Assembly: GCF_900110645.1 (NCBI RefSeq)
Contig: NZ_FOFB01000005.1
Coordinates: 214,177-278,176, forward strand
Origin: Neolewinella agarilytica
GTDB taxonomy: Bacteria > Bacteroidota > Bacteroidia > Chitinophagales > Saprospiraceae
DNA: 64,000 bases
Direction: 5' to 3'
The position numbers and the translations under genes are program-made. Below, piece by piece: positions 26,290 through 35,439 of this stretch (position 1 is the stretch's first letter; every line of letters begins with the position of its first letter). The notes beneath the pieces are model-generated. The model was not told the origin of the DNA and made no database searches. It saw nothing but the letters and a program-made list of their open reading frames with translations.

Positions 26290-28206
26290 CTAGGTGGACA
26301 CGACCGACACGCTAACGCGAGTTCCATTTTCACCAACCTCGGCGAATATTGGCAGCGCCTGGACCCCCGGCACCAAATTAAAGATTCGCTCGCGCTTGGT
26401 TATGTCAATCTGTAAAGGAACATTGGCCTCCAGTCTAACCATACCTGTCGGCTTAATGATATGAAGAGTACGCTCATCAATTCGTACTACTTCATCCGTG
26501 TTGGGTGATACTACGGGCAACACTAACCGGACTTCGTCTGCTGAGTCTCTGACTGGTGGTACCACTACCCTCATCTCCTCTTTGGAAATGTGATACTCTA
26601 TTTGTTGTTGGATTGCGCCTTTAGAGGGAGGAAGTTGGTTCTCGTCAAGCAGTTGGACCGTTGCTATTGAGGTGATGGTTCCGCTGTCATCGGAAACCTT
26701 CGCTTTTGCTCCAAGATCATATAGGTTGGTGTACCACTTTCCATCAATGAACGTTTCGAGACGTGGTGTAAGGGCGTACTCTTCCTCGTCAGGATGTAGC
26801 TGTTGGTTGAATTTTTCAACCAGGATGTATTTGGCCATACTTGCGGCAAAGAGTAACCCGACTTGCTCGTGCCACAGAATGTTCAATGCCCCACCAGTGC
26901 CCTGGAAACAATATTTCTTGTAGATGAAGTCGTAGGTGGAAACGGTGGCTCGCCACGGCCCACGAGCGACCAGCCATACATCAACTTCCGGCTTGTGGCG
27001 CACGCCGTCAGCGATTTGCCGGGGCAAGCTGGCTGAAGCCTGCAAGGCGGTAAGTTTGGCGGGGCCGTCGAGCAGTGCGGTCAGTGGTTTAGCATGAGCA
27101 AAGGTATGATGGATACAGGGAGGTATCCCGTGTTCGGCATAGTGGAGTCCGCCGTAAATGAGCCCGCTCTCCGCAGTACAGCGCTGTAAAAGTTCGGTAG
27201 TGCGGATGGCAGCGGTAGCGAAGGCCGGGTTGCGATCCGCCATCATGGAAAAGGCTGGTTGGCTGCCGTCGGTGGTTCGGCTACCCCAGTAACTCCATTT
27301 GGCCTGGCGGGTGCCCCAGCTGTTATCCCAGCCACCATCCGGAAGCATGAATTCGAGGTGCCCTTCGAGAGACTTCGTCAGCAATCCCAGTAATTCCTCA
27401 TCGCCAACGTGCAGAGCGTAGTGGATGACGCCATTCAGAGATTCTTCGACGTTGTATCCTAAGTCGACGGAATGGAGGCCCTTGGGAGACAGTGCATCGC
27501 TTGGTTTACCTTCGCCAAACAGCAGAAAGTTAGGCCTGGTAAACCATTGCTTTGCATCCCTTCCCAGCACCTGCGCCCGCGCCGCATACTTTTCATCGCC
27601 GAGCACCTCGCCAATTAGTACGAAAGCGTGCAGGGCTGTGAAGCCATAATTTATGTTGGTAAAGGTGAGATTGAAATTAGCCAGCAGATATTCCCCTACT
27701 CTCGAAAGCCGTTCGGTCCATTTAGCGCGCAGTTTTTCAGGCAGAAAATCACCATGGTGATGAAGCGTCTCGGCCAGGGCAATAGCACCAAAAACTGAAA
27801 TACCACGCCATGTTTTCGGGTTAGGCATTACCGTCCAGCTTCCGTCAGACTGAGACACATTATTCTCCGCCCACTCCATAACCCGAATGGCAGCCGTGAG
27901 GTACCTTTCCTCTCCGGTTTTCCTGGCCATGTGGACGAATGGATACACCGAGTCCATACAGCGTCCATGGATATGATCGCAGGCGGGGCAGCCCAGTGCA
28001 CCGTGCACAGTCAGGTCATCAGGTTGATCAATCTGCATGGATAGCATACCATCGCACCATTTTTTGAGCAGGTTTTCCACCAAAGCCCGGAAAGCCGTTG
28101 GCGCTGCACTTTTGGCATCAGCTATCGCTTCCTTGCAAGCAGCCACAGGAAGGCCTAATGCCGCAGCTGCCAGCAGAGAATGGAATAGAAAATTGCGACG
28201 TTTCAT
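26290..28206 (-). CDS. Secreted alpha/alpha-toroid-like lipoprotein, possible lyase (unassigned)
   Basis: I do not recognise a named family with confidence. The N-terminus has a twin-arginine-like start (MKRRNFLFHS) and a lipobox (LPVAAC), so Tat or Sec export with lipidation is possible. Residues about 40-400 are helical hairpins with conserved aromatic/His segments (CPACDHIHGRCMD, DGSWTVMPNPKTW, LPDGGWDNSWGTRQAKWSYWGSR split across the barrel, IHHTFAHAKP), as in (alpha/alpha)6 toroids of lyases and unsaturated-uronyl hydrolases. The last about 200 residues are beta-rich, as in heparinase-like lyases. It is the last gene of the minus-strand enzyme run, 70 bp after rhaM. A lyase or uronyl-processing role is an inference. 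A weak copy of the interspersed repeat lies inside at 27545-27583. Confidence 0.6.
   Translation of the reverse strand: MKRRNFLFHSLLAAAALGLPVAACKEAIADAKSAAPTAFRALVENLLKKWCDGMLSMQIDQPDDLTVHGALGCPACDHIHGRCMDSVYPFVHMARKTGEERYLTAAIRVMEWAENNVSQSDGSWTVMPNPKTWRGISVFGAIALAETLHHHGDFLPEKLRAKWTERLSRVGEYLLANFNLTFTNINYGFTALHAFVLIGEVLGDEKYAARAQVLGRDAKQWFTRPNFLLFGEGKPSDALSPKGLHSVDLGYNVEESLNGVIHYALHVGDEELLGLLTKSLEGHLEFMLPDGGWDNSWGTRQAKWSYWGSRTTDGSQPAFSMMADRNPAFATAAIRTTELLQRCTAESGLIYGGLHYAEHGIPPCIHHTFAHAKPLTALLDGPAKLTALQASASLPRQIADGVRHKPEVDVWLVARGPWRATVSTYDFIYKKYCFQGTGGALNILWHEQVGLLFAASMAKYILVEKFNQQLHPDEEEYALTPRLETFIDGKWYTNLYDLGAKAKVSDDSGTITSIATVQLLDENQLPPSKGAIQQQIEYHISKEEMRVVVPPVRDSADEVRLVLPVVSPNTDEVVRIDERTLHIIKPTGMVRLEANVPLQIDITKRERIFNLVPGVQALPIFAEVGENGTRVSVSVVST
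27545..27583 (-). repeat. GC-rich interspersed repeat, weak copy
   Basis: The core, read on the minus strand, is GGCGCGGGCGCAGGTGCT with AAGCAAT after 15 bases. It is inside the 638-residue lipoprotein gene and encodes ordinary-looking sequence (AARAQVLGR), so it may be chance. Confidence 0.35.
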
Positions 28207-28276
28207 AATGCTGGTTTTGTGGCTAATGGAGAGGTTAAATCAGTTAATGGACAGCCGGCAGCCGCGGTTAAGGCAA

Positions 28277-28591
28277 TTATGGCAAATAGAAAACTTCCCG
28301 AAGCGGAACCGAAACCGGAGAGTTATCCGCATTCGTCTCCATAATATCAGCCATGAAAGCCCACCATTTCTGCACGATCGGGTGGTCGGATAAATCCTGA
28401 GAACCACCTTCACCGCTTACTTTCTGGAAGGCAAATAGCGTATCGGTTTCCTCATCAATAAAGATGGAGTATTCGCTCACACCCGCGTCTTTCAGGAGGC
28501 GCTGTAGTTCGGGCCAAAGGGCATCATGTCTTTCCCGGTAAGTGGCTGTTTGGCCTGCTTTAAGGTACATTTTGAAGGCGAGTCTTTGCAT
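28277..28591 (-). CDS. rhaM: L-rhamnose mutarotase
   Basis: Interconverts the anomers of L-rhamnose so the alpha sugar released by inverting or retaining enzymes meets the next enzyme or transporter in the right form. This 104-residue protein has the RhaM signature features: an N-terminal QRLAFKMYLKAG, RHDALWPELQRLLKDAGV with the conserved histidine, YSIFIDEETDTLFAF and the double tryptophan WWAFMADIMETN. It has no signal peptide and is presumably cytoplasmic. It lies between exported enzymes rather than in the rha operon. Confidence 0.93.
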   Translation of the reverse strand: MQRLAFKMYLKAGQTATYRERHDALWPELQRLLKDAGVSEYSIFIDEETDTLFAFQKVSGEGGSQDLSDHPIVQKWWAFMADIMETNADNSPVSVPLREVFYLP

Positions 28592-28638
28592 GACGTTTTT
28601 ATTCGTTGTTTGGATTTCTGGTTTTTCACCCCTCCTTT

Positions 28639-31326
28639 TTACTTAGCTGAACATTGAAAAAACAGCTGGGAGAGATCCGTAGCTGTTGTACTGCCGTCTT
28701 GCCTAAGGGCACAGAATTCCGGCACTTCCAGCCTGGCTCCGGTTTGATAAAACAAGGCCCGGGCTTTATCCCAGTAGTGCTTCTGCTCACCGAGTTGGGG
28801 ATACGGCCAGGGCTTCTTGTCAAAGGCGAAAGGTTTAAGGAATGCATAGGCCGCAGGAATGCTCCGGCCATCGTCAGTTTTGTATCCCCATAGGTCTACA
28901 CCGAGTTGGCGGCCATGCCATGCCAATTGGGTCATGCCGTTCAGGTTCATCGTAGAGTAGCTGATGGACTTTGTTCTTTCCAGTTCATGAGGCTGGCTCC
29001 CGTCGGGTTCAAGCTGTGCGGCAATAATTTTAGTCTTCGCAGTTTCCAGCACTTTACGTGCCGCATCCGGTCGGCCGAGATAGCGAAGCATACAAACCAC
29101 CTGGACATCATACCAGGTTGCATGGTTATTGTGACGGAGGCCTTCTTCAATACCAAGCTCACTGGTTTGGAACCAGTGAAGCATAGCCGCAAGCCACTCG
29201 TGCATCCCCGTTTTAGTTGCTTCGGGAAGCATGCCGACGTGATCCAACATTTCCAGTGCATCAATCACGTCCTGAATAGCGATAAACTCGATGATGCCGA
29301 AGCAGCGCCCATCGTTTCGCCCGGGGATTCCCTGAGCGTAGTTGAAATTGGGGTTCATCTTCGTCGCCGGGTCAAGGAACCAGGTGTTGATGTGTTCCAC
29401 GGCGCGTTGGCCGTACTGTTTGTTGCCGGAGATCCAGGCGGCTAAAGCCAGATCTTCAATCACTTTAAAAGTCTGACTTTTGGCCTTGTTATCCGTATTG
29501 GCATCTTTCGTCGCAGGGTTTACCTCACCGTCTTTACGGATCCATGGCAGGCCGTCTGCTTTTTCGGGGTCAGGCCACCAGTAAGGAGCCAAGCTCAGGT
29601 AGTCGTGCTTGTTTCCACTGGGTGGGGTGATTTTCTTTCGCATTACAGACAGCAGCGGTCTTTTCAGTAAGGTATTTGCCTCCAGCAACATTTTTTGATA
29701 AGCCTTCTGGTAGGGAGCATAACCGCTACGAATTTTGGCACGAAGAGCCGTCATGGTCTCTAAATCTCTATTCGTAAACCTTTCAACCGACCTTTCACCC
29801 TTCGTTTCCGTATTCGCCGGTGAAGTCCTTGCTTTTTGTTCCACGAAGTAGGGCTGAAAACTGTAGGAGGAGTGAGGGGCCCATTGGGCATTCTCTCCCG
29901 GTAACTGCTTCTTCAGTGAGGCTTTCTCTTTTTGATACCTGGGGTTGTCTGCCTGATTAGTAAATTCATGGGGGTCCTCCGTGTGATCATACAGTTCCTC
30001 TCCTCCATCTTCATATTGGATATACCGAAAGCGTTCTGACCTGACCGTGTGATTATTCATCCCGAAGGTCGTTATGGCGAGTTGCTCATCTTTTCCCTCA
30101 TCCCCCCGCATGAGGGAGACCAGGCTACGACCTTCATTTCTGTCGTAAGCCGGTAGTCCACACAACTCCGTCAGGGTTGGATAGATGGAGAGCATCTCCG
30201 CCGGCTGATCAATTACCAGCCCTTTCGGCAGGTCGGGGGCTATGAAAAGCAGGGGTGCCTTAGTGGCTGACTCCCAGAGCGCGTGTTTGGCAAAGGTCCC
30301 CTTTTCTCCCAGCCGGTAGCCATGGTCAGACCAAAGGACGATTACTGTATTGTCAGCGTGCTGACTGGCTTCCAGCTCGTCCAGCAGTCGACCGATTTCG
30401 TAGTCGACGAAGCTGACGCAAGCCAGGTAAGCCTGCAGAATCTTAGGCCACTCTCCATTTTCAATGGCCCAGTCTGTAGTGGGCATCATGGGCAAATCGT
30501 TGATCTGCAGGGCGACGGGAGGAACATCTTTCAAGTCATCCGCCCGGTAGGGCATCGTCTTGATACTGTCTAAGGGATAAAGGTCGAACCATTTTTGCGG
30601 TACGTAGAGTGGTACGTGGACCCGCAGGAAGCCTACGCCCAGGAAGAAGGGCTGCTCGTATGTCCGGTTCAGGCGTTCGATGGCCCAGTTAACGGATTGG
30701 TGGTCGGGCATCAGGGAATCCACTTCAGGGAAAGCCCCCCAGTCGGTGCTGGTACGGCCGTATTTTTTTCGGTCGGAGGTGCCGAATCCATCCCAGACGA
30801 ACCGCTCCGGAGGAAGTGGGCCAAAGCCTTTCACCCTGCCGCCCGATTCGTGAAAAGCACCAGCAGGTGCATGCTTATGGAAAAGCTTACCTATGCCCAT
30901 GGTATGGTAGCCATGATCCCGAAAATACTCTGGCAGCAGGATAATGTCTTTGGTTGCCTGATTGTCCCCGGACCTGATTTTGTCGTCAGGGATCATCCCG
31001 TAAATACCAGTCGTTGATGGTCGTAAGCCCGTCATGATGGATGCCCGGGAGGGGCCGCATAGCGGCGCCTGGCAATGGGCGTTGGAAAAGAGTACGCCTT
31101 TAGCGGCCAGGCGGTCCAGGTTGGGGGTTTTAACGCCGTAGTTTACCCCCTCCAGCCGGCCAATCAGATTGTTCAGATCATCAACGGCCAGGAAGAGAAC
31201 ATTGGGCGGATTAGCTTCATAGTTCGTTTCGCCACAGGTAGTAAGTACCATCAGGGAAAGTAGGAGAAAAACCGAACCAACGCACCTGAATACTTTCCTT
31301 CTTGGGTTGAAATGTGCTGCTTTCAT
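28639..31326 (-). CDS. Fusion of S1 sulfatase and alginate-lyase-family toroid, lipoprotein
   Basis: Two catalytic modules follow a lipoprotein signal (VLTTC, cysteine 31). The N-terminal S1 sulfatase (about residues 38-500, iduronate-2-sulfatase-like) has FLAVDDLNNL, the maturation motif CGPSRASIMTG at residue 90, GIGKLFHKH and WSDHGYRLGEKG. The C-terminal module (about 520-880) is of the Alginate_lyase superfamily, with YLSLAPYWWPDPEKADG near 580, GRNDGRCFGIIEF and NNHATWYDVQ near 732, where Asn, His and Tyr recall the lyase active site. Known ulvan pathways contain an alginate-lyase-like dehydratase acting on non-reducing uronates, a plausible role here. Desulfation and lyase or dehydratase steps would be coupled in one chain. 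The next gene upstream ends 6 bp away. Confidence 0.85.
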   Translation of the reverse strand: MKAAHFNPRRKVFRCVGSVFLLLSLMVLTTCGETNYEANPPNVLFLAVDDLNNLIGRLEGVNYGVKTPNLDRLAAKGVLFSNAHCQAPLCGPSRASIMTGLRPSTTGIYGMIPDDKIRSGDNQATKDIILLPEYFRDHGYHTMGIGKLFHKHAPAGAFHESGGRVKGFGPLPPERFVWDGFGTSDRKKYGRTSTDWGAFPEVDSLMPDHQSVNWAIERLNRTYEQPFFLGVGFLRVHVPLYVPQKWFDLYPLDSIKTMPYRADDLKDVPPVALQINDLPMMPTTDWAIENGEWPKILQAYLACVSFVDYEIGRLLDELEASQHADNTVIVLWSDHGYRLGEKGTFAKHALWESATKAPLLFIAPDLPKGLVIDQPAEMLSIYPTLTELCGLPAYDRNEGRSLVSLMRGDEGKDEQLAITTFGMNNHTVRSERFRYIQYEDGGEELYDHTEDPHEFTNQADNPRYQKEKASLKKQLPGENAQWAPHSSYSFQPYFVEQKARTSPANTETKGERSVERFTNRDLETMTALRAKIRSGYAPYQKAYQKMLLEANTLLKRPLLSVMRKKITPPSGNKHDYLSLAPYWWPDPEKADGLPWIRKDGEVNPATKDANTDNKAKSQTFKVIEDLALAAWISGNKQYGQRAVEHINTWFLDPATKMNPNFNYAQGIPGRNDGRCFGIIEFIAIQDVIDALEMLDHVGMLPEATKTGMHEWLAAMLHWFQTSELGIEEGLRHNNHATWYDVQVVCMLRYLGRPDAARKVLETAKTKIIAAQLEPDGSQPHELERTKSISYSTMNLNGMTQLAWHGRQLGVDLWGYKTDDGRSIPAAYAFLKPFAFDKKPWPYPQLGEQKHYWDKARALFYQTGARLEVPEFCALRQDGSTTATDLSQLFFQCSAK

Positions 31327-31332
31327 GTTGAT

Positions 31333-34044
31333 TTACTTGTTCAGAGTACTCGTAACTCTGTACTTACCAGACGTTAATCTCAGCTCTTCGTTAGAGTTTG
31401 TTGCTTCACCTGCTACCGTGCTTCCGTCATCAGCTATTTGAATTAGTTGGTAATCTGCCTTATAGCCCTTGGGTATCGTTATGAAGCCAGTACTGTTAGG
31501 AGGAACTATTATTTCCCAGTCCAGGTGGCCGTCGATGACGGTCCAGGCACTGCTGATGTGACCGTAGGGAGATTCGTGGGTCGCGGCAGCGGAGGTTAGT
31601 GGCGGATTAATGACCGGCGCAAAACTAATTTCCCGGTAACCAGGGGCTCTGGGGGCAATTCCTGCCACTCGCTCGTACATCCACTGACCGATAGCCCCGT
31701 ATGCATAGTGGTTAAAGGAGTTCATACCTCCGGGGTTAAAGCCGTCTTTTAGGGTGTAGCTATTCCAGCGTTCCCACATAGTCGTGGCTCCCTGATTGAT
31801 GGAATAGAACCAGCTGGGGTAGGTCTCGCGAAAAAGAAGCTTGTAGGCCAGTTCAGCATGGCCATAGCGATCCAATACGGGGGCGAGAAGAGGGGTGCCC
31901 AGAAAGCCGGTCCTGAGGTGACCATCAGCAAGCTCGATCTCGTTGATGAGGTGATTGACGGCCAGTGGAGCCAACTTTTCCGGTAACAAGTCGAAGCCCA
32001 GGGCAAGCAGATAAGCTGTCTGCGTCGCCCGGTCCTGGGTAATGCGCCCGGCCTCATCGAAGTAGGCCTGGCGTAAAGCCGTTTTAATGGATTGATGCAA
32101 GCGATCGAGCTGCTTTGCTTCTTCTACCCTGCCCAGCACCCGCGCTGCGCGCCCGCATAATTCTGTACTACGGGCAAAATAGGCTGTGCAGATAAACTCC
32201 CGGGGAGTATCTCCCCTGTTGTTCCCGTTAGCGGGGTATGGCTGAAGCCAGTCCCCAAAACTCTGGAAGTCAACCAGGTGGTCTTTAGCCTTACTTTCGT
32301 AATAGCCGACCCACTGGCGCATCATATCGTAATTTTCCCGTAAGACGGTAGTGTCTCCCGTACGAAAGTAGACCTCCCAGGGAATGATGGTCGCCGCATC
32401 TCCCCAGCCAGCACTGCTTCGTTTGACATTGATGTTGGGAATGATGAACGGAATGGCACCGTTGGGTAGCTGTTCTTCACGCATACTTTGCAGCCAGGAA
32501 GCCCAAAAGGCGTGGGTGCTGGTCAGGAACAAGGAGGTAGGGGCAAAAACCTGGGCGTCTCCGGTCCACCCAAGGCGTTCGTCTCGCTGCGGGCAGTCGG
32601 TAGGAATATCGAGAAAGTTACCCCGCAGCCCCCATTCGATGTTCTGCTGCAGTTGGTTCAGCTTAGAGTGAGAACTGGTGAAAGTACCTGCTGTGCTAAA
32701 ATCAGAATACAGCACCTTGCCTTCCACCCAACCCTTAGCCGGAGTAGCCTGGGGCGAATAGCCCGATAATTCAACGTAGCGGAAGCCGTGAAAGGTGAAA
32801 GAGGGCGTCCAGTCGATCTTGCCGTCTTCGGCCGCTACGTAATAATCCGTCGAACGGGCAGATCGGTAATTCTTAGTAAAGATGTCCCCGTCCAAATCCA
32901 GCATTTCGGCAAAACGAACCCATAGGGTATCTCCTTTTTTTACGGGAACCCGTAGGTGTGGTACGCCCACCATGTTTTGGCCAAGGTCGAAAATGGTGGC
33001 TCCAGGCTTAACAGAAGTGATGTTTTGGGTAGGCAGAGTTTTACGAATCTTAACGGTAGCGTGCCGTTTAGGACGCAACATTACGGTAGGCTCCAGTGCT
33101 TCGGCGATCACGGGGACCGGGGGCTCGGTCGGTTGAAGCTCAGAATAGAACTCTCCGTCGTAGATACTGGAATAGGTAAGCGGCGTAGCTGGCTGGGTTT
33201 GCCAACTTTCGTCGGTGACGACCAGTACCTGACCGTCGGTTTCCAGTTGAGCGAGCAGACGAGGAGAATCGGTATTAGTCCACTGCGGAAGTGTGTAGCC
33301 AATCCGACCGGCATACCAACCTTCGGAAAGTGTAGCCGTAAGCTCATTTTCTCCAACTTGCAGGAGGTCCGTCACGTCATATGTCAACGTTTCGATGCGG
33401 TGCTGGTAGGGGGTGTATCCCGGAGTCATCTCATCGTTCCCGATGCGTTGGCCGTTGAGTTGAGCGCGAAAAACACCCTTGGCGGTGATGTATAAACGGG
33501 CTTGTTCCGGCAATCCGTCGATGGTAAAGTTCTTCCGCAGGGTCTGTGGACGGAAGAAAGGCAGATTAAACTCAGTGGTTTCCGCAGGCGTGGTCGCTCC
33601 AACCCATTTCCCCTGCCAGTCCTCATTCGTCAGGAGGCCATATTCTACGGAAGCGGATTCGGACCATCCGGACAGCTCGCCCGACGGGTTTTCGTAACGC
33701 ACCCGCCATTCCAGTTGCTGGCGTGACTGCAACTCGGGGCCGGCGTAAGGCACACCAACTGTAGCAGATGTGTTTACCCGACCCGACTGCCACACCGTGG
33801 CTCCATCGGCATCTGTAACCTCAATCTCATAAGCGGCCTGCTCCCCCGCAGCGGGCAGCTTCCAGGAAAAGGTGGGAGAGGCGTCATAAAACCCCAGGGG
33901 GTCTTCGAAACCTTCACTGATGGTGAGTCCGTTGGGCGCCTCTGGCGCCGTGCCCGCGCAGGTAACCAACAAAAAAGAGCCTGCCAACAAGAGTACATTG
34001 ATGCTCATCCGCTTCAGCGGAGCAAAGTGGTTGTGTCTTTTCAT
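31333..34044 (-). CDS. GH78 family alpha-L-rhamnosidase lipoprotein (copy 2)
   Basis: An exo-rhamnosidase of the common Bacteroidota GH78 type. The lipobox is in FLLVTC. Domains in order: an N-terminal fibronectin-like region (DASPTFSWKLP), rhamnosidase-N jelly roll (FRAQLNGQRIGNDEMTPGYT), a beta-domain (IFDLGQNMVGV), then the catalytic barrel with TDCPQRDERLGWTGDAQ near residue 485 (Asp/Glu acid region), and a C-terminal domain with the NSFNHYAYG histidine segment near 780. I chose the ATG at 34044 because it overlaps the stop of the preceding sulfatase as ATGA; ATG at 34053 or an internal one nearer the signal core are alternatives. Confidence 0.92.
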   Translation of the reverse strand: MKRHNHFAPLKRMSINVLLLAGSFLLVTCAGTAPEAPNGLTISEGFEDPLGFYDASPTFSWKLPAAGEQAAYEIEVTDADGATVWQSGRVNTSATVGVPYAGPELQSRQQLEWRVRYENPSGELSGWSESASVEYGLLTNEDWQGKWVGATTPAETTEFNLPFFRPQTLRKNFTIDGLPEQARLYITAKGVFRAQLNGQRIGNDEMTPGYTPYQHRIETLTYDVTDLLQVGENELTATLSEGWYAGRIGYTLPQWTNTDSPRLLAQLETDGQVLVVTDESWQTQPATPLTYSSIYDGEFYSELQPTEPPVPVIAEALEPTVMLRPKRHATVKIRKTLPTQNITSVKPGATIFDLGQNMVGVPHLRVPVKKGDTLWVRFAEMLDLDGDIFTKNYRSARSTDYYVAAEDGKIDWTPSFTFHGFRYVELSGYSPQATPAKGWVEGKVLYSDFSTAGTFTSSHSKLNQLQQNIEWGLRGNFLDIPTDCPQRDERLGWTGDAQVFAPTSLFLTSTHAFWASWLQSMREEQLPNGAIPFIIPNINVKRSSAGWGDAATIIPWEVYFRTGDTTVLRENYDMMRQWVGYYESKAKDHLVDFQSFGDWLQPYPANGNNRGDTPREFICTAYFARSTELCGRAARVLGRVEEAKQLDRLHQSIKTALRQAYFDEAGRITQDRATQTAYLLALGFDLLPEKLAPLAVNHLINEIELADGHLRTGFLGTPLLAPVLDRYGHAELAYKLLFRETYPSWFYSINQGATTMWERWNSYTLKDGFNPGGMNSFNHYAYGAIGQWMYERVAGIAPRAPGYREISFAPVINPPLTSAAATHESPYGHISSAWTVIDGHLDWEIIVPPNSTGFITIPKGYKADYQLIQIADDGSTVAGEATNSNEELRLTSGKYRVTSTLNK

Positions 34045-35372
34045 TGATTCCATGACGCTTCAATTTTATTTATAAGTTGTTCAACGATTTCGGGCTTATC
34101 AGCCGCTAAGTCCTTTTGCTCGAAGGGGTCCTTTATGATATCATACAACTGTACCGTTTCATTGGGCTTGTTTGCCTTGTTCGGAACAATTATTTTATAA
34201 GGGCTGGTAATGGCCATTTGATAAAACAGGCTGTTGTCTACGGTCGTAAAGTCGTGGGCATAGATTTCTCCGTAGAGGGTCTCCCGCTTCTCTAAAGCAA
34301 GCTTATCCAGCACATTGATACCATCTAAGCCCTCCGGCCGCTCCATACCGAGGAGACTTAGCACGGTTGGCACTATATCCAGGCTACTTGCCAGGGAACG
34401 GGAGTTGTAACCGGGTTCAATGTGCCCACTCCATTTATAGATGATTGGCGTTCTCATGCCGTAATCGTAGGGAGAACGTTTAGAGTTTTTGGTGTATCCC
34501 GCAGCATTCTCTTCTTGTACCCAACCGTTATCACATACGTAGACGTACAGCGTATTTTCGTTTTGTCCTTTCTCGTCCAGGTAGTCAATCAACTCACCAC
34601 AAGTATTGTCGAACCATTCACACATAGCCCAGTATTTGGCCACATATTCACTTGGGGCCAGGGGCAGGTACTTCTGGAAGAGGCTGTCTGGCGGGTTATG
34701 GGGCCGGTGGGGCAAATAAGGTGCGTACCAGACGAAGAAGGGTTTTTCTTCCTCCAGGGCGTAGTCGATATAGTTAAACAGGGTGTCCATTCCATTTCGG
34801 CCAATCTCCAGTCCATAGTCTCCGTGTCGGCCTCCCCTTGCGGGATCCCCATGTGTCATCCCCCGGTCGAAGCCGCCGTTGGCGTAATTCCCAAGCCACC
34901 ACTTACCGGTTTGAAAAGAGAGATACCCTTTATCCTTCAGCATTTCGGGCAGGGTGTTGAGCTGTTTGAAATGATCAATGACCGGCCGGTAGCGCTCAGC
35001 CCTTATTTTCCTTCTATCCGCTTTGTCTTTTGGCTTGTCGGTCGGTAGCATCCGGTCGTTACCCAACACCTGGTGCCGGCGTGGATAGACCCCGGTTACA
35101 ATGGAGGCCAGGGAGGGGGCGCAGAGTGAGGTAGGCACGTAACTTTGCACGAAAGTGAGTCCTTCATTAGCCAGCTTATCGATGTTTGGGGTTTTGAGCT
35201 GCTTGTGCCCCATAAAGCCGTAGTCGGTCCAGGCCTGGTCATCAGAGATGATGAAGACGATGTTCGGTGTTTTTTGCTCAATGGTTTCTTCCGGGACATC
35301 GGCTGTCTCTCCGCAAAAAGCAAAGGCCATACTGGCAAAAATTAAGATCAGGATGTAATAATTACCTTTCAT
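34041..35372 (-). CDS. S1 family sulfatase lipoprotein with altered maturation motif (C-x-P-S-L)
   Basis: An S1 sulfatase by overall sequence: lipobox AFAFC (cysteine 20), metal-site FIISDDQAWTDYG, TPNIDKLANEGLTF, GKWWLGN, PHRPHNPP and VCDNGW. The maturation site reads CAPSLASIVTG with cysteine 84, so Leu (codon CTG, residue 88) replaces the Arg of the usual C-x-P-x-R motif that the formylglycine-generating enzyme recognises. From memory, C-x-P-S-L variants occur in some sulfatase groups, so this may be a subfamily trait rather than damage. The frame extends to 35432, but the ATG at 35372 gives a clean lipoprotein signal and leaves a repeat copy in the spacer. The gene overlaps GH78 copy 2 by 4 bp. 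Confidence 0.88.
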   Translation of the reverse strand: MKGNYYILILIFASMAFAFCGETADVPEETIEQKTPNIVFIISDDQAWTDYGFMGHKQLKTPNIDKLANEGLTFVQSYVPTSLCAPSLASIVTGVYPRRHQVLGNDRMLPTDKPKDKADRRKIRAERYRPVIDHFKQLNTLPEMLKDKGYLSFQTGKWWLGNYANGGFDRGMTHGDPARGGRHGDYGLEIGRNGMDTLFNYIDYALEEEKPFFVWYAPYLPHRPHNPPDSLFQKYLPLAPSEYVAKYWAMCEWFDNTCGELIDYLDEKGQNENTLYVYVCDNGWVQEENAAGYTKNSKRSPYDYGMRTPIIYKWSGHIEPGYNSRSLASSLDIVPTVLSLLGMERPEGLDGINVLDKLALEKRETLYGEIYAHDFTTVDNSLFYQMAITSPYKIIVPNKANKPNETVQLYDIIKDPFEQKDLAADKPEIVEQLINKIEASWNQ

Positions 35373-35384
35373 ATTGTTGTTTTT

Positions 35385-35425
35385 GCGCGGCCGCAGGATG
35401 CAGTGAAAAATAAAAGAGCAAGGGA
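35385..35425 (+). repeat. GC-rich interspersed repeat, copy 4 (intergenic)
   Basis: GCGCGGCCGCAGG then an extra A, TGCA, and AGCAAGGGA after about 14 bases (35417-35425). It fills most of the 67-bp spacer between the heparinase-like lyase gene and the sulfatase start. Confidence 0.75.
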
Positions 35426-35439
35426 GAGACAAGTGCGAA

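Noticed and set aside
30830..30870. Possible further copy of the GC-rich repeat (GCAGGTGCATG)
   Set aside because: Only the GCAGGTGCA part matches; the GC-rich left half and the AGCAGGG tail are missing.
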